Assembly: GCF_002112505.1 (NCBI RefSeq)
Contig: NZ_NEHW01000007.1
Coordinates: forward strand, 124,001 to 188,000
DNA from: Pseudomonas sp. R28(2017)
GTDB taxonomy: Bacteria; Pseudomonadota; Gammaproteobacteria; Pseudomonadales; Pseudomonadaceae
DNA length: 64,000 nt
Direction of reading: 5' to 3'
Shown here: one piece after another, positions 1-7,782 of the stretch
Layout: every line of letters starts with the position of its first letter
Numbering within the stretch: the stretch's first letter is position 1
Notes under the pieces: generated by a model
Seen by the model: the letters and a program-made list of their open reading frames with translations, nothing else
The model's database searches: none
Told to the model about the DNA's origin: nothing
Program-made: the position numbers and the translations under genes

Positions 1-20
1 CCAGCCTGCAGGGCAACTGA
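1..20 (+). CDS. 3' end of an unidentified gene (partial)
   Basis: One frame ends in Ser-Leu-Gln-Gly-Asn and a TGA at 18-20, three bases before the ATG of the glutathione transferase gene. Such tight spacing suggests the last codons of an upstream co-transcribed gene. Only a handful of codons are visible, so the product cannot be named and the reading is tentative. Confidence 0.3.
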
Positions 21-23
21 ACC

Positions 24-647
24 ATGAGCACGATGACCCTGTTCCACTCGCCTTTGTCGCCCTTCGTGCGCAAGGTCATGGTGGTGCTGCACGAGACCGG
101 CCAGCTGCAACGCGTGAGCCTGCAGCCGGTGAACATCAGCCCGGTGAGCGGCGACGAGCAGCTCAACCAGGGCAACCCGATCGGCAAGATCCCGGCCCTG
201 CGCCTGGAAGACGGTACCGTGCTGCACGACAGCCGGGTCATCTGTGAATACCTCGACCTGCAGCATGTCGGCCTGCCGCTGCTGCCACGCGAGGGTTCGG
301 CGCGCTGGCGGCGCATGACCTTGGCCTCCCAGGCCGATGCGATCATGGATGCGGCGGTGTCGAGCCGTTACGAGAGCTTCCTGCGGCCCGAGGAGAAGCG
401 CTGGGATGGCTGGCTCGAAGCGCAATCCGAGAAAATTCGCCGCAGCCTGGCCAACCTTGAGCAGGAGCACCTGGCCGAACTGGCGTCAGGGTTCGATCTG
501 GCGGCCATCGGCGTGGCCTGTGCGCTAGGGTATCTGGACTTGCGTCAGCCTGAGTTCGGCTGGCGGGAACGCCAGCCTGGCTTGGCAGCTTGGTATGCCG
601 AGGTGAGCCAGCGACCGTCGATGGCCGCCACTGCTCCGGTGGCCTGA
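24..647 (+). CDS. Glutathione S-transferase family protein
   Basis: A cytosolic GST-like enzyme of 207 residues, usual for the family. The N-terminal thioredoxin fold is visible: a SPLSPFVRK active-site stretch near residues 9-17, the cis-proline motif K55-I-P-A-L, and D69-S70 at the place of the glutathione-binding acidic/Ser pair. The rest should be the all-helical C-terminal domain. Proteins of this kind conjugate or transfer glutathione; the substrate cannot be read from sequence. It follows an unidentified gene by only three bases, so it may be translated with it. A REP doublet begins right after the stop. Confidence 0.9.
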   Translation: MSTMTLFHSPLSPFVRKVMVVLHETGQLQRVSLQPVNISPVSGDEQLNQGNPIGKIPALRLEDGTVLHDSRVICEYLDLQHVGLPLLPREGSARWRRMTLASQADAIMDAAVSSRYESFLRPEEKRWDGWLEAQSEKIRRSLANLEQEHLAELASGFDLAAIGVACALGYLDLRQPEFGWRERQPGLAAWYAEVSQRPSMAATAPVA

Positions 648-648
648 A

Positions 649-743
649 GGCCCTCTTCGCGGGCAAGCCCGCTCCCACTGGTACGGCGCACAGCCCTAGA
701 CTTGCGCCATACCTGTGGGAGCGGACTTGCCCGCGAAAGGGCC
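649..743. repeat. REP doublet 1
   Basis: Two copies of the REP palindrome in opposite orientation between two convergent genes. One half carries a GGACTTGCCC variant. It can fold into a large hairpin and may also limit read-through. Confidence 0.85.
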
Positions 744-760
744 AGTAAAGCCAGCCGAAA

Positions 761-1264
761 TCAGCAGTCAGGCTTGCCAGCGGTAAATTTCTTGGCCGGG
801 TTGACCGCCGCCTTGAACTCGCGCAGCGCCTTGGAGCCAATCAGCAACGGGTAGTTGAAGTTGCTGCGGTCCACCAGGTTGACCTCCACGGTCCGCTTCA
901 CATCACCCAGGCACAGCTCCAGGTCGACCACCGGCCGCTTGGAGATCTCCGGCGCATCACCCTCGTCCTCTTCATCGGCACGGCCCTTGATCTTGCTGAT
1001 GCGCGAGACCTTGTGCTCGTATACCTTGCCGTCGGCGTCCTTGGTCGCCAGGCGGAAGCGCACCCATTCCTCACCATCGCGGTTGAACAGCTCGATGTCC
1101 TTGGCCGACAGCGACGCGGTGAAGGCACCGGTGTCCATCTTGGCCTTCAGGGTTTCACCGCCCAGTTCCGGCAACTTGATGTTCTCGTAACGGCCATAGA
1201 GCGTGGGTTCGGCGGCCATCACCGGCAACGCCAACAGCGACAACAGGGCAAGCAGAGATTTCAC
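761..1264 (-). CDS. Retropepsin-like aspartic protease (ATP-dependent zinc protease family, RimB/DUF785)
   Basis: Product of 167 residues from a GTG start at 1264. I prefer this over upstream ATGs because an AAGGA ribosome-binding site lies about nine bases ahead of it and the protein then opens with a clean signal peptide (KSLLALLSLLALPVMA). The mature part has MDTGAFTASL, the D-T-G-A catalytic loop of a single-domain retropepsin fold, and a second loop near YPLLIGSKAL. The family is labelled ATP-dependent zinc protease in databases although the motif is aspartyl. It is probably periplasmic. Substrate is unknown. Confidence 0.8.
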   Translation of the reverse strand: MKSLLALLSLLALPVMAAEPTLYGRYENIKLPELGGETLKAKMDTGAFTASLSAKDIELFNRDGEEWVRFRLATKDADGKVYEHKVSRISKIKGRADEEDEGDAPEISKRPVVDLELCLGDVKRTVEVNLVDRSNFNYPLLIGSKALREFKAAVNPAKKFTAGKPDC

Positions 1265-1446
1265 AGGCAGGCTTCCTTGAGAAGGGTCAGTGCTTAGACT
1301 GCACTGGCAGGATAGGTTCGCTGTCACAAGCCTAAACAACATGTTGTGAAACATTTGTCCCCACCGTCGGGCATTGGACATTTGGCGTAGACCACGGCGC
1401 TGCTTATCATTGCGCCCTGCTAATTTCCCACAACAAGAGTTTCCTT

Positions 1447-2334
1447 ATGCGTCGCCTGTTTACCGGCATTCTTACGACCACCCTGCTGCTGCTCAACACC
1501 GTGGTGTTGATCTGCCCGCTGCTGGTCTTCGCCCTGCTCAAGCTGGTGCTGCCTGGCCGTGGGCGTGACTATGCCTCGTGGGCGGTGATGTGGGTCGCCG
1601 AGACCTGGTCGGAAATCGACAAGGCCATCTTTGCCCTGTGCATCCCCACCCAATGGGACATCCGTGGCGTCGAGAACCTGCGCAAGGACACCTCCTACCT
1701 GGCCGTCAGCAACCACCAGACCTGGGTCGACATCCCGGCGCTGATCGAAAGCCTCAACCGCCGCACACCGTTCTTCAAGTTCTTCCTCAAGAAGGAGCTG
1801 ATCTGGGTACCGCTGCTGGGCCTGGCCTGGTGGGGCCTGGATTACCCGTTCATGAAGCGCTACAGCAAGGCTTTCCTCGAGAAGCACCCGGAGCTCAAGG
1901 GCAAGGACCTGGAGATCACCAAGGCCGCCTGCGAGCTGTTCAAGCGCCAGCCGGTGACGGTGGTCAACTACCTCGAAGGCACCCGCTTCACCGAGGCCAA
2001 GCACCGCGAACAGCAATCGCCCTATCGCTACCTGCTCAAGCCCAAGGCCGGCGGCGTGGCATTCGTGCTGGCGGCGCTGGGCGAGCAGCTGGACGCGCTG
2101 CTGGACGTGACCATCGTCTATCCCGGCAAGCAGGCGCCAGGGTTCTGGGACTTGCTCAATGGCAGCATCAACCGGGTGATTATCGACATTCAGGTGCGTG
2201 AGCTGGACCCGGCATTGTGGGATGGCGATTACGAGAATGATCCGGCCTTCCGCCAGACCGTGCAGGCCTGGGTCAACCAGCTGTGGCTGGAGAAGGACCA
2301 GCGGATTGCCCAGCTGCGTGCGGAAATAGGCTGA
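1447..2334 (+). CDS. 1-acyl-glycerol-3-phosphate acyltransferase-like protein (PlsC/YihG family)
   Basis: A membrane-bound acyltransferase of 295 residues. An N-terminal hydrophobic segment (about residues 6-33) anchors it. The catalytic H-x4-D motif is N89-H-Q-T-W-V-D95, and the glycerophosphate-binding E177-G-T-R motif follows at the expected distance. The family moves acyl groups to lysophospholipids in membrane lipid synthesis or remodelling; the long spacing and WWG region resemble YihG more than PlsC. An AAGAG site precedes the ATG. It is monocistronic, followed by a REP doublet. Confidence 0.85.
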   Translation: MRRLFTGILTTTLLLLNTVVLICPLLVFALLKLVLPGRGRDYASWAVMWVAETWSEIDKAIFALCIPTQWDIRGVENLRKDTSYLAVSNHQTWVDIPALIESLNRRTPFFKFFLKKELIWVPLLGLAWWGLDYPFMKRYSKAFLEKHPELKGKDLEITKAACELFKRQPVTVVNYLEGTRFTEAKHREQQSPYRYLLKPKAGGVAFVLAALGEQLDALLDVTIVYPGKQAPGFWDLLNGSINRVIIDIQVRELDPALWDGDYENDPAFRQTVQAWVNQLWLEKDQRIAQLRAEIG

Positions 2335-2352
2335 GACCTTTGCCGCCTGCAC

Positions 2353-2446
2353 CGGCCTCTTCGCGGGCACGCCCGCTCCCACAGGGATTGCACAGGTCTT
2401 GAGCTTTGCGCAGTACCTGTAGGAGCGGGCGTGCCCGCGAAGAAGC
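2353..2446. repeat. REP doublet 2
   Basis: Inverted pair of REP palindromes 18 bases after the acyltransferase stop, with ACGCCCGC core variants. The following bases (2455-2579) are AT-rich and probably hold the permease promoter, but I cannot place the boxes with confidence. Confidence 0.85.
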
Positions 2447-2579
2447 CAGCACAGGACTGCGCATAACCCCGATTAAAACCCAGGCTAATAATTAGAATAA
2501 GTAATACTTTTTTGTCATCACCCACCCAAGTGGATAAAAATCGACCAAAGCACAACTACAAAAATGCCTGGATCGATCA

Positions 2580-3929
2580 ATGGCCAACCCACCCAGCTCC
2601 AACTCCGCCCAACTGCGCCGTGTTCTCGGCCTCCCCGCCCTGGTGTTCTTCGGCCTGGTATACATGGTCCCGCTGACCATCTTCACCACCTACGGCATCG
2701 TCACCGAACTCACCGGTGGCCGCACCGCCGGCGCCTACATGGTCACCCTGGTGGCCATGCTGTTCACCGCCGCATCCTACAGCTTCATGGTCAAGCGCTT
2801 CCCGGTCGCGGGCTCGGCGTACTCCTACACCAACATGGCCTTCGGCCCCAACGTCGGCTTCCTGGCCGGCTGGTCGTTGCTGCTGGATTACCTGTTCCTG
2901 CCGATGATCAACTACCTGCTGATCGGCCTGTTCCTCAACATCGCCTTCCCGGCCATCCCGGCCTGGTCCATCGCCCTGGCCTCGATCGTGCTGGTGACGG
3001 TGCTGAACGTGGTCGGCATCCACTCGGTGGCCAAGACCAGCAACCTGATCGTCGGTGCGCAGATCGTCTTCATCGGGGTGTTCGTCGCGCTGTCGTGCCA
3101 GTCGTTGGCCGGCCAGCCGCTGGACCTCTTGTCGCCATTGCTGGGCGACGGCTCCAAGCCTGGATTCGGCGCGATCATGGCCGGTGCGGCCGTGCTGTGC
3201 CTGTCGTTCCTCGGCTTCGACGCGGTCTCGACCCTGGCCGAAGAATGCCGCGATGCCCGCCGCGACGTGCCACGGGCGATCATCCTCACCACCCTGTTCG
3301 CCGGCGTGCTGTTCACCGTGCTGGCCTATGTCAGCCAGCTGGTGATGCCGGGCACCACCTTCGCCAATGCCGATGCGGCGGCCAACGAGGTGATGCTCAA
3401 GGCGGGCGGGCAGTTCCTGGCCAACTTCTTCACCGCCGCGTATGTCGCCGGCAGCCTGGGTTCGGCGCTGGCCTCGCAGGCAGCGGTGTCGCGCATCCTG
3501 TTCACCATGGGGCGCGACAACGTGCTGCCACGGCGCAGCTTCGGTTACCTGTCACCGCGCTTCGGTACGCCAGTGTTCGCCATCCTGCTGGTATCAGCGT
3601 TCTCGCTGCTAGCGTTGGTGATCGACCTGGCCACCCTCGCTTCGCTGATCAGCTTCGGTGCGCTGGTGGCGTTTTCGGCGGTAAACCTGGCGGTGGTGAA
3701 AACTCACCTGATGGACGATGGCGCCCAGCGTAACCTCAAGGGGTTGCTGTGCTACGGCCTGGTGCCGCTGGTGGGGTTGGCACTGACCCTGTGGCTGTGG
3801 ACCAGCCTATCGGCACTGACCTTGGTAATTGGCCTGTGCTGGTTTGCCTTCGGCTTGGCCTACCTGGCGGTACTGACCGCCGGCTTCCGTCGACCGGTAC
3901 AGTTAGTAGAGTTTTCTGAATCGGCCTGA
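2580..3929 (+). CDS. APC-family amino acid/polyamine permease
   Basis: A 449-residue inner-membrane transporter with about twelve hydrophobic helices. It starts with the APC-type GLPALVFFGLVYMVPLTIF helix, carries the conserved TM6 motif G212-F-D followed by TLAEECRDARRDVPRAI, and has the AVSRILFTMGRDNVLPRRS loop typical of the superfamily. This makes an amino acid or polyamine/proton symporter likely; the best resemblance I recall is to PuuP-like putrescine importers, but substrate is inference. The ATG at 2580 has only a weak Shine-Dalgarno sequence (GGA). No partner gene is adjacent. Confidence 0.85.
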   Translation: MANPPSSNSAQLRRVLGLPALVFFGLVYMVPLTIFTTYGIVTELTGGRTAGAYMVTLVAMLFTAASYSFMVKRFPVAGSAYSYTNMAFGPNVGFLAGWSLLLDYLFLPMINYLLIGLFLNIAFPAIPAWSIALASIVLVTVLNVVGIHSVAKTSNLIVGAQIVFIGVFVALSCQSLAGQPLDLLSPLLGDGSKPGFGAIMAGAAVLCLSFLGFDAVSTLAEECRDARRDVPRAIILTTLFAGVLFTVLAYVSQLVMPGTTFANADAAANEVMLKAGGQFLANFFTAAYVAGSLGSALASQAAVSRILFTMGRDNVLPRRSFGYLSPRFGTPVFAILLVSAFSLLALVIDLATLASLISFGALVAFSAVNLAVVKTHLMDDGAQRNLKGLLCYGLVPLVGLALTLWLWTSLSALTLVIGLCWFAFGLAYLAVLTAGFRRPVQLVEFSESA

Positions 3930-3930
3930 A

Positions 3931-4017
3931 CCTGTGGGAGCGGGCTTGCCCGCGAAGCAGGCACCGCGGTGCATGGCACGGGCTTCGCCCGTGTTCGCGG
4001 GCAAGCCCGCTCCCACA
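3931..4017. repeat. REP doublet 3
   Basis: Inverted REP pair between the convergent permease and DUF2780 genes. The spacer contains a secondary inverted repeat around GGCACGGGC / GCCCGTG. Confidence 0.85.
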
Positions 4018-4034
4018 ATGTCCTCCTCCGGCCT

Positions 4035-4610
4035 TCAGACCGAGGGTTGTGCCAGCGGCGCCGGAGTAGTCCACAAACTCCCCAGATTCTGCAACAACGA
4101 CCCGGCAATCCCCTGCTGCCCCAGGTACTGCAGAATCAACGGCGCAAACTGCCCGATCATCCCGGTATCCATCCCGAGCGCCTTGAACGCGTTGTCCAGA
4201 TCGCCACGGTTCTCCACATCGTTGCCCAGCGCCTTGTCCAGGGCCGACTGGCTGCCCTTGTCGTTGCCCAGCAACTCACCCAACCCGCTCAGCCCGCCCA
4301 GGGCATTGGCGCCCGACAACAGGTCCAGGCCCGGCACGGCCTTGGTCAGCTGGCCATAGTCGTCGCTGCTCAGGTTGTTGCGCGCCAGCCCCAGCATGGC
4401 CCCTGCCCCGCCCACAGCCTGCTCGGGGGTGATGTTCAACTGGCTGCCCAGGGTGTTGAGCAGGTTGGCCTGCCCTTCGGGTGCCTGTACCTGACCTTGT
4501 TGCTGCTGGTTCTGCATGGCGGAGACGGCGTTGGCGGCATCGCTGAGGTTGAAGGCGAACACCGGGCTTGAGGCCAGGGTCATCAGGGTTGCCAGGGTGA
4601 ATGCTTTCAT
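4035..4610 (-). CDS. DUF2780-like secreted protein
   Basis: A 191-residue protein from the ATG at 4610, chosen because a signal peptide (MKAFTLATLMTLASSPVFA) follows it and a GAGG site precedes it. The mature part is rich in Gln, Gly, Ala, Leu and Asn and contains short helices separated by glycines, as in the DUF2780 (VcgC/VcgE) family. It is probably exported to the periplasm or beyond. No catalytic motif is visible and the role is unknown. Divergent from the RHS-core gene to its right. Confidence 0.7.
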   Translation of the reverse strand: MKAFTLATLMTLASSPVFAFNLSDAANAVSAMQNQQQQGQVQAPEGQANLLNTLGSQLNITPEQAVGGAGAMLGLARNNLSSDDYGQLTKAVPGLDLLSGANALGGLSGLGELLGNDKGSQSALDKALGNDVENRGDLDNAFKALGMDTGMIGQFAPLILQYLGQQGIAGSLLQNLGSLWTTPAPLAQPSV

Positions 4611-4738
4611 CGGGAGGGACCTCGTTGGCCGGGATGGCCTGGGAAACGACATCTTTGACTAAAAGTATGGAGGTTTGTTCCAAACCGCGTATCGAGACAA
4701 GTTCTAAACATCAAGTGGAATGATGGCCCGACCCGTGT

Positions 4739-4758
4739 ACCTATCATTTTTGCCAGTA
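4739..4758 (+). promoter_or_regulatory. RHS-associated upstream element, copy E1
   Basis: A 20-bp element fitting CTRTCATTTYTRCCAGTA, 91 bp before the start of the first RHS-core gene. It is identical over 20 bases to the copy at 28283-28302. Similar copies precede the other RHS-core genes. Function (operator, promoter or recombination site) is inferred only from position and conservation. Confidence 0.65.
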
Positions 4759-4829
4759 GCTAATCACTCCACCTCTCACTGATGCTATTGCCGTAGCGAC
4801 CGACAAACAGCATGCGTAGAGGTGATTTT

Positions 4830-5777
4830 ATGAAAGATCAGTCTCAAACAACATACTTTTTCCATCAAAACGGAAAATTCAATATCGCTAAAGAAGGTCA
4901 GCGACATCGTACCGTTCTCAGAGCCGAGGGTGTGCTACTGGCCGAGCAGAATGAATCCGTCACCAGCAATTTAAGCCTATTGTCAACAGACGATAAAAAT
5001 TCGGTTTTTTCCGTACAAACCGTGCATGAGAATGCACGCTATGCGTTCACTGCCTATGGCCATAATCCTGACTTAATTTCTACCAAGCTTATGCTTGGCT
5101 TCAACGGTGAACGGGCAGATGCCTCAACACTATGCTATGTACTCGGTAACGGATACCGACTATTCAGCACGACGCTTATGCGTTTTCACTCTCCCGATAG
5201 CCTAAGCCCATTCGGGCTGGGGTGGTTAAATCCCTACAGTTATTGTGTGTGCGACCCAATTAATAATATCGACCCCAGTGGTCACGCATCCATATTTCAA
5301 CGCTTCGGCTTAAAATTCTGGAAACCAAGACGTACATCAATTCAAAAGCACGACTCAACACTAGAAAAACTAAAAAACACCATTTCTGAACTCCTAACCC
5401 AAAAAAACCATGCATACACAGGGAAAGAAGAATCCGTTAGCGACGGATATTTTTTTACTGGAAATAAGAAAGAAGATGGAATAGGACTGAGATACATCAA
5501 AAACAATCCAAAAATCAAGAAACTTGAGGACAGACGTGCGCACCTAACAACCAAGTTAGAGCGCCGCGCAGAGCAAGCAGGCATAGAATTTTCCCCACCG
5601 ACCTTTCAATCCGAACAGAAGATAACCGACAATTACAAATCCTATAGCTTAGCTCTCGGATACATAAAGCAAGAACCACTGCCAGTAAGGATGAAGGCTA
5701 CTCGGAAAGGCGGATTTATGGGAAGAACATATGCTGAACAAATGGCGCCCCCACTTCAAAGTGTAAACATAGGCTAA
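4830..5777 (+). CDS. Orphan RHS-repeat core protein with variable C-terminal tail
   Basis: A 315-residue protein starting at 4830, where a GAGGTGAT ribosome-binding site fits; an ATG six codons earlier lacks one. Residues 1-74 form the short N-terminal segment seen in Pseudomonas orphan RHS proteins (ending LLSTDDKNSVFSV). Residues 75-152 are the RHS-associated core, from A-Y-G-H through FHSPDSLSPFG to D-P-S-G-H. The tail (153-315) is lysine-rich, much more AT-rich than flanking genes, and resembles nothing I recognise. In polymorphic toxins this position carries the effector domain. No immunity gene is visible downstream: a terminator follows directly. Confidence 0.8.
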   Translation: MKDQSQTTYFFHQNGKFNIAKEGQRHRTVLRAEGVLLAEQNESVTSNLSLLSTDDKNSVFSVQTVHENARYAFTAYGHNPDLISTKLMLGFNGERADASTLCYVLGNGYRLFSTTLMRFHSPDSLSPFGLGWLNPYSYCVCDPINNIDPSGHASIFQRFGLKFWKPRRTSIQKHDSTLEKLKNTISELLTQKNHAYTGKEESVSDGYFFTGNKKEDGIGLRYIKNNPKIKKLEDRRAHLTTKLERRAEQAGIEFSPPTFQSEQKITDNYKSYSLALGYIKQEPLPVRMKATRKGGFMGRTYAEQMAPPLQSVNIG

Positions 5778-5785
5778 TCAAGACA

Positions 5786-5810
5786 ACAGAGCCCCTTCAA
5801 GGGGCTCTGT
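5786..5810 (+). terminator. Hairpin terminator after the first RHS-core gene
   Basis: A ten-pair stem (ACAGAGCCCC with GGGGCTCTGT) and a five-base loop lie nine bases after the stop codon. The T-tract is weak. Confidence 0.7.
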
Positions 5811-5949
5811 TCGACTACATTCCGCTGGACTCTAAGCACACCAGCTGCCCAATTTTCCGTTTTTTCCGCTTACCTGTAGGACATTTCTGAATTACAGTCC
5901 CAAGCCGCTTAAGCCATTGCGATGATCTGGGCTGGGCTCTAGTCTCGGG

Positions 5950-6096
5950 CGGTCGCTGCGAAATCAGCGACCGGCTTTGACAGGCCGCCTTGGTATGAAT
6001 CACATGGCTTCGCCTTTATGGCAGCTGTGCATGGGGCACTTCGTGTGCGCCGGGTTTTGGTTCACCTACCGGTCTGTCAACCCATGTACAGCTGCC
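5950..6096 (+). ncRNA. Candidate structured RNA or leader upstream of the DUF6124-like gene
   Basis: Two strong helices are visible. The first is a perfect nine-pair hairpin, CGGTCGCTG (5950-5958) with CAGCGACCG (5965-5973). The second is a 16-pair stem, 6020-6035 with 6081-6096, perfect except for one G-U pair. Its internal region holds a small GCAC/GTGC hairpin with a TTCGT loop (6036-6048) and a CCGG/CCGG pair, suggesting a multi-branched fold. It lies 51 bases before the ATG at 6148. It may be a cis-acting leader or an independent RNA. The rest of the 5811-6147 gap shows no coding sequence I believe. Confidence 0.5.
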
Positions 6097-6147
6097 ACCA
6101 ATTGTTTGACAGCAGATGGTGATGGCCCTCATTCAAGGTGTTCCATC

Positions 6148-6390
6148 ATGCTTAAGATTGTCCCCGATCCACCCCACACCTCCCATTCCCTCGAAGACAC
6201 CCTCATCCAGGCCACGGACTACGCGCTATGCGCACAAACCGTCGCGCATCAGGCGATTCTGCTGCAGCCCAAGTCACCGGCCTCGATTCTGATCATGGCC
6301 ACGATGCATGAGCTCGAAACGCTGCGGTTACTGCTTGAGACAGCGTTGATCCAGGTGCAGATGCCGGTGGAGCCGCGAACGCTGCATTGA
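6148..6390 (+). CDS. DUF6124-like small protein
   Basis: An 80-residue protein from the ATG at 6148. It opens MLKIVPDPP, the start typical of a small Pseudomonas-specific family (DUF6124 as I recall), and continues as predicted helices (DTLIQATDYALCAQTVAHQAILLQ and MHELETLRLLLETALIQVQ). No signal peptide, membrane segment or catalytic motif is visible. Longer in-frame starts to 5977 would run through the structured RNA region and are less likely. Genes of this kind occur beside DUF3077 genes and orphan RHS genes, as here. Function is unknown. Confidence 0.65.
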   Translation: MLKIVPDPPHTSHSLEDTLIQATDYALCAQTVAHQAILLQPKSPASILIMATMHELETLRLLLETALIQVQMPVEPRTLH

Positions 6391-6420
6391 AGGCTTGAGA
6401 TTTGTGTTGGCTGGGCTGGC

Positions 6421-6488
6421 TCTTCGCGGCTGAAGCCGCTCCTACAGGGATCGCACAAGGCTTGTAGGAGCGGCTTCAGCCGCGATAG
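6421..6488. repeat. REP-like doublet, GCGGCTGAAGCCGC variant
   Basis: Inverted pair with core TCGCGGCTGAAGCCGCTCCTAC, a different sequence type from the other doublets, between the two small genes. Confidence 0.8.
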
Positions 6489-6526
6489 GGCCGGGCCTGG
6501 CAGTCGAGAAACTTCAGGGAGATTGA

Positions 6527-6793
6527 ATGATGTCCAGCGACGACACCAGGACCACCGTAGGCAAGACCTTTTTCTACCAAGGTGAAGGCCACACCCACCC
6601 GCTGTTCTGCATTGCCCCGGGCATTCCCTGCCAGAATGCTCGTGAACAGGCTTCGGAACTCATGGGGTATGTACGCGATTTGACCATCGACGGCCTGATG
6701 GACAACAAGCCGCAGTTGCTTTGGGCTTCACATTATCTGAGCGCGTTGGCCAAGGCGCTGATGGATGATGCCGAGTTGGGGATGATGCGCTGA
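6527..6793 (+). CDS. DUF3077-like small protein
   Basis: An 88-residue protein. The stretch LFCIAPGIPCQNAREQASELMGYVRDLTIDGLMDN matches the DUF3077 pattern I recall (a hydrophobic strand, then GIP.. and an Ala/Glu-rich helix). An AGGGAGATTGA site fits the ATG at 6527. No catalytic residues or secretion signal are seen and function is unknown. It sits between a DUF6124-like gene and an RHS-core gene, a grouping that suggests one accessory module. Confidence 0.65.
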   Translation: MMSSDDTRTTVGKTFFYQGEGHTHPLFCIAPGIPCQNAREQASELMGYVRDLTIDGLMDNKPQLLWASHYLSALAKALMDDAELGMMR

Positions 6794-6827
6794 GCCTTGT
6801 GCCGGCCTCATCGGCGCGAGGTCGGCA

Positions 6828-6847
6828 TACTGACATTTCTGTCAGTA
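6828..6847 (+). promoter_or_regulatory. RHS-associated upstream element, copy E2
   Basis: This copy reads as a near-perfect inverted repeat, ACTGACA-TTTC-TGTCAGT, 106 bp before the second RHS-core gene. The dyad suggests a site for a dimeric DNA-binding protein. Confidence 0.6.
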
Positions 6848-6933
6848 GTCGTACCCTATAGATTTCCAGATACTGGAGCCGGGGACGCCCAGCCGGTTTC
6901 CCACCCTCCTCCATAGACGAAAACAAATAACGT

Positions 6934-7691
6934 ATGGATGAAATCAGTATCTACAATTACTCACCCTACGGTCAGTCGACAGCGCTCGCTCTGCCAAACG
7001 TAGCCATCGCTTTCAATGGGCAGTATAGGGATCCGTTCACCCGGGCGTATTTGCTGGGCTTGGGATATCGAACCTACAGCCCGGCGCTGATGCGTTTTCA
7101 CTCACCCGACAGCTTGAGCCCCTTCTCGTCCGGTGGCCTCAATGCCTATGCGTATGTAGAAAATGACCCCGTTAACTACGAGGATCCTACCGGGCACGTG
7201 CGCTTATTCTCGAAGACCAGAGTGTTCCAAGGTAACGGACGCGCCGTCAACGGCGGAAAGATATACTTGGCTAAGCATCCGGAAGACAAAAACCAGCTAG
7301 CGATAACGGCTGTGTACCATGGCACCGAAGGTTATTTAACCGGCGAAAGAAATCCTATTTCCCCAGGTGAGTTCATCGAGTCGATCAAAAAAAGGTTGGA
7401 TTCAACGTTGCGGAGTACGACATACATGTCATCGCCTGCCACAGCGCAGACGCTGGCAACGGCCAGCCTTCGTTTATAGAAGCTGTCTCAACGCTGACGG
7501 GGCGCCGCGTCTACGGATATTCAGGAATGGTAAAGACTTCAGAAAAAAGTTACCCCATTTCGGATAAAGACGTATTTTACGACACCGTCATCTTCAAAAA
7601 GCTGCCTTCATACAACAGAAACAAAAGAGACCTCAATTATCGCCCCGTTACCGCCACCGCTCAAGCGTCAACAAAGATCCGCCAGCTTTAA
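6934..7691 (+). pseudogene. RHS-core gene with caspase-like tail, interrupted by a frameshift in a seven-A run
   Basis: The first frame stops at 7479 (181 residues), but a -1 shift at the A7 tract 7387-7393 (ATC AAA AAA AGG) opens a clean frame to TAA at 7689-7691, giving 252 residues. The start lacks the usual N-terminal segment and enters the core directly at S10-P-Y-G; the core ends at D84-P-T-G-H88. The tail has Y-H129-G and, after the shift, VIA-C169-HSADAG, the His-Gly and Ala-Cys pairs expected of a clan CD (caspase-like) peptidase. Either a disabling mutation or recoding at the slippery A-run fits. A protease toxin role is inference. Confidence 0.7.
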
Positions 7692-7710
7692 ACTGTTATT
7701 TCTACCAGTA
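7691..7710 (+). promoter_or_regulatory. RHS-associated upstream element, copy E3
   Basis: AACTGTTATTTCTACCAGTA overlaps the last base of the preceding RHS reading frame and lies 92 bp before the RHS N-terminal stub. This back-to-back arrangement looks like tandem cassettes. Confidence 0.6.
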
Positions 7711-7782
7711 TCAAAATCCCTGCAGCTGTGCAGAATTGGCCTCAAGCAGCCTCATTCATCCAGCACGGCAGGGACTTGAATC

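Noticed and set aside
649..743. REP doublets considered as CRISPR repeats
   Set aside because: They come as inverted pairs scattered between genes, not as a regular direct-repeat array with unique spacers, and no cas gene is present.
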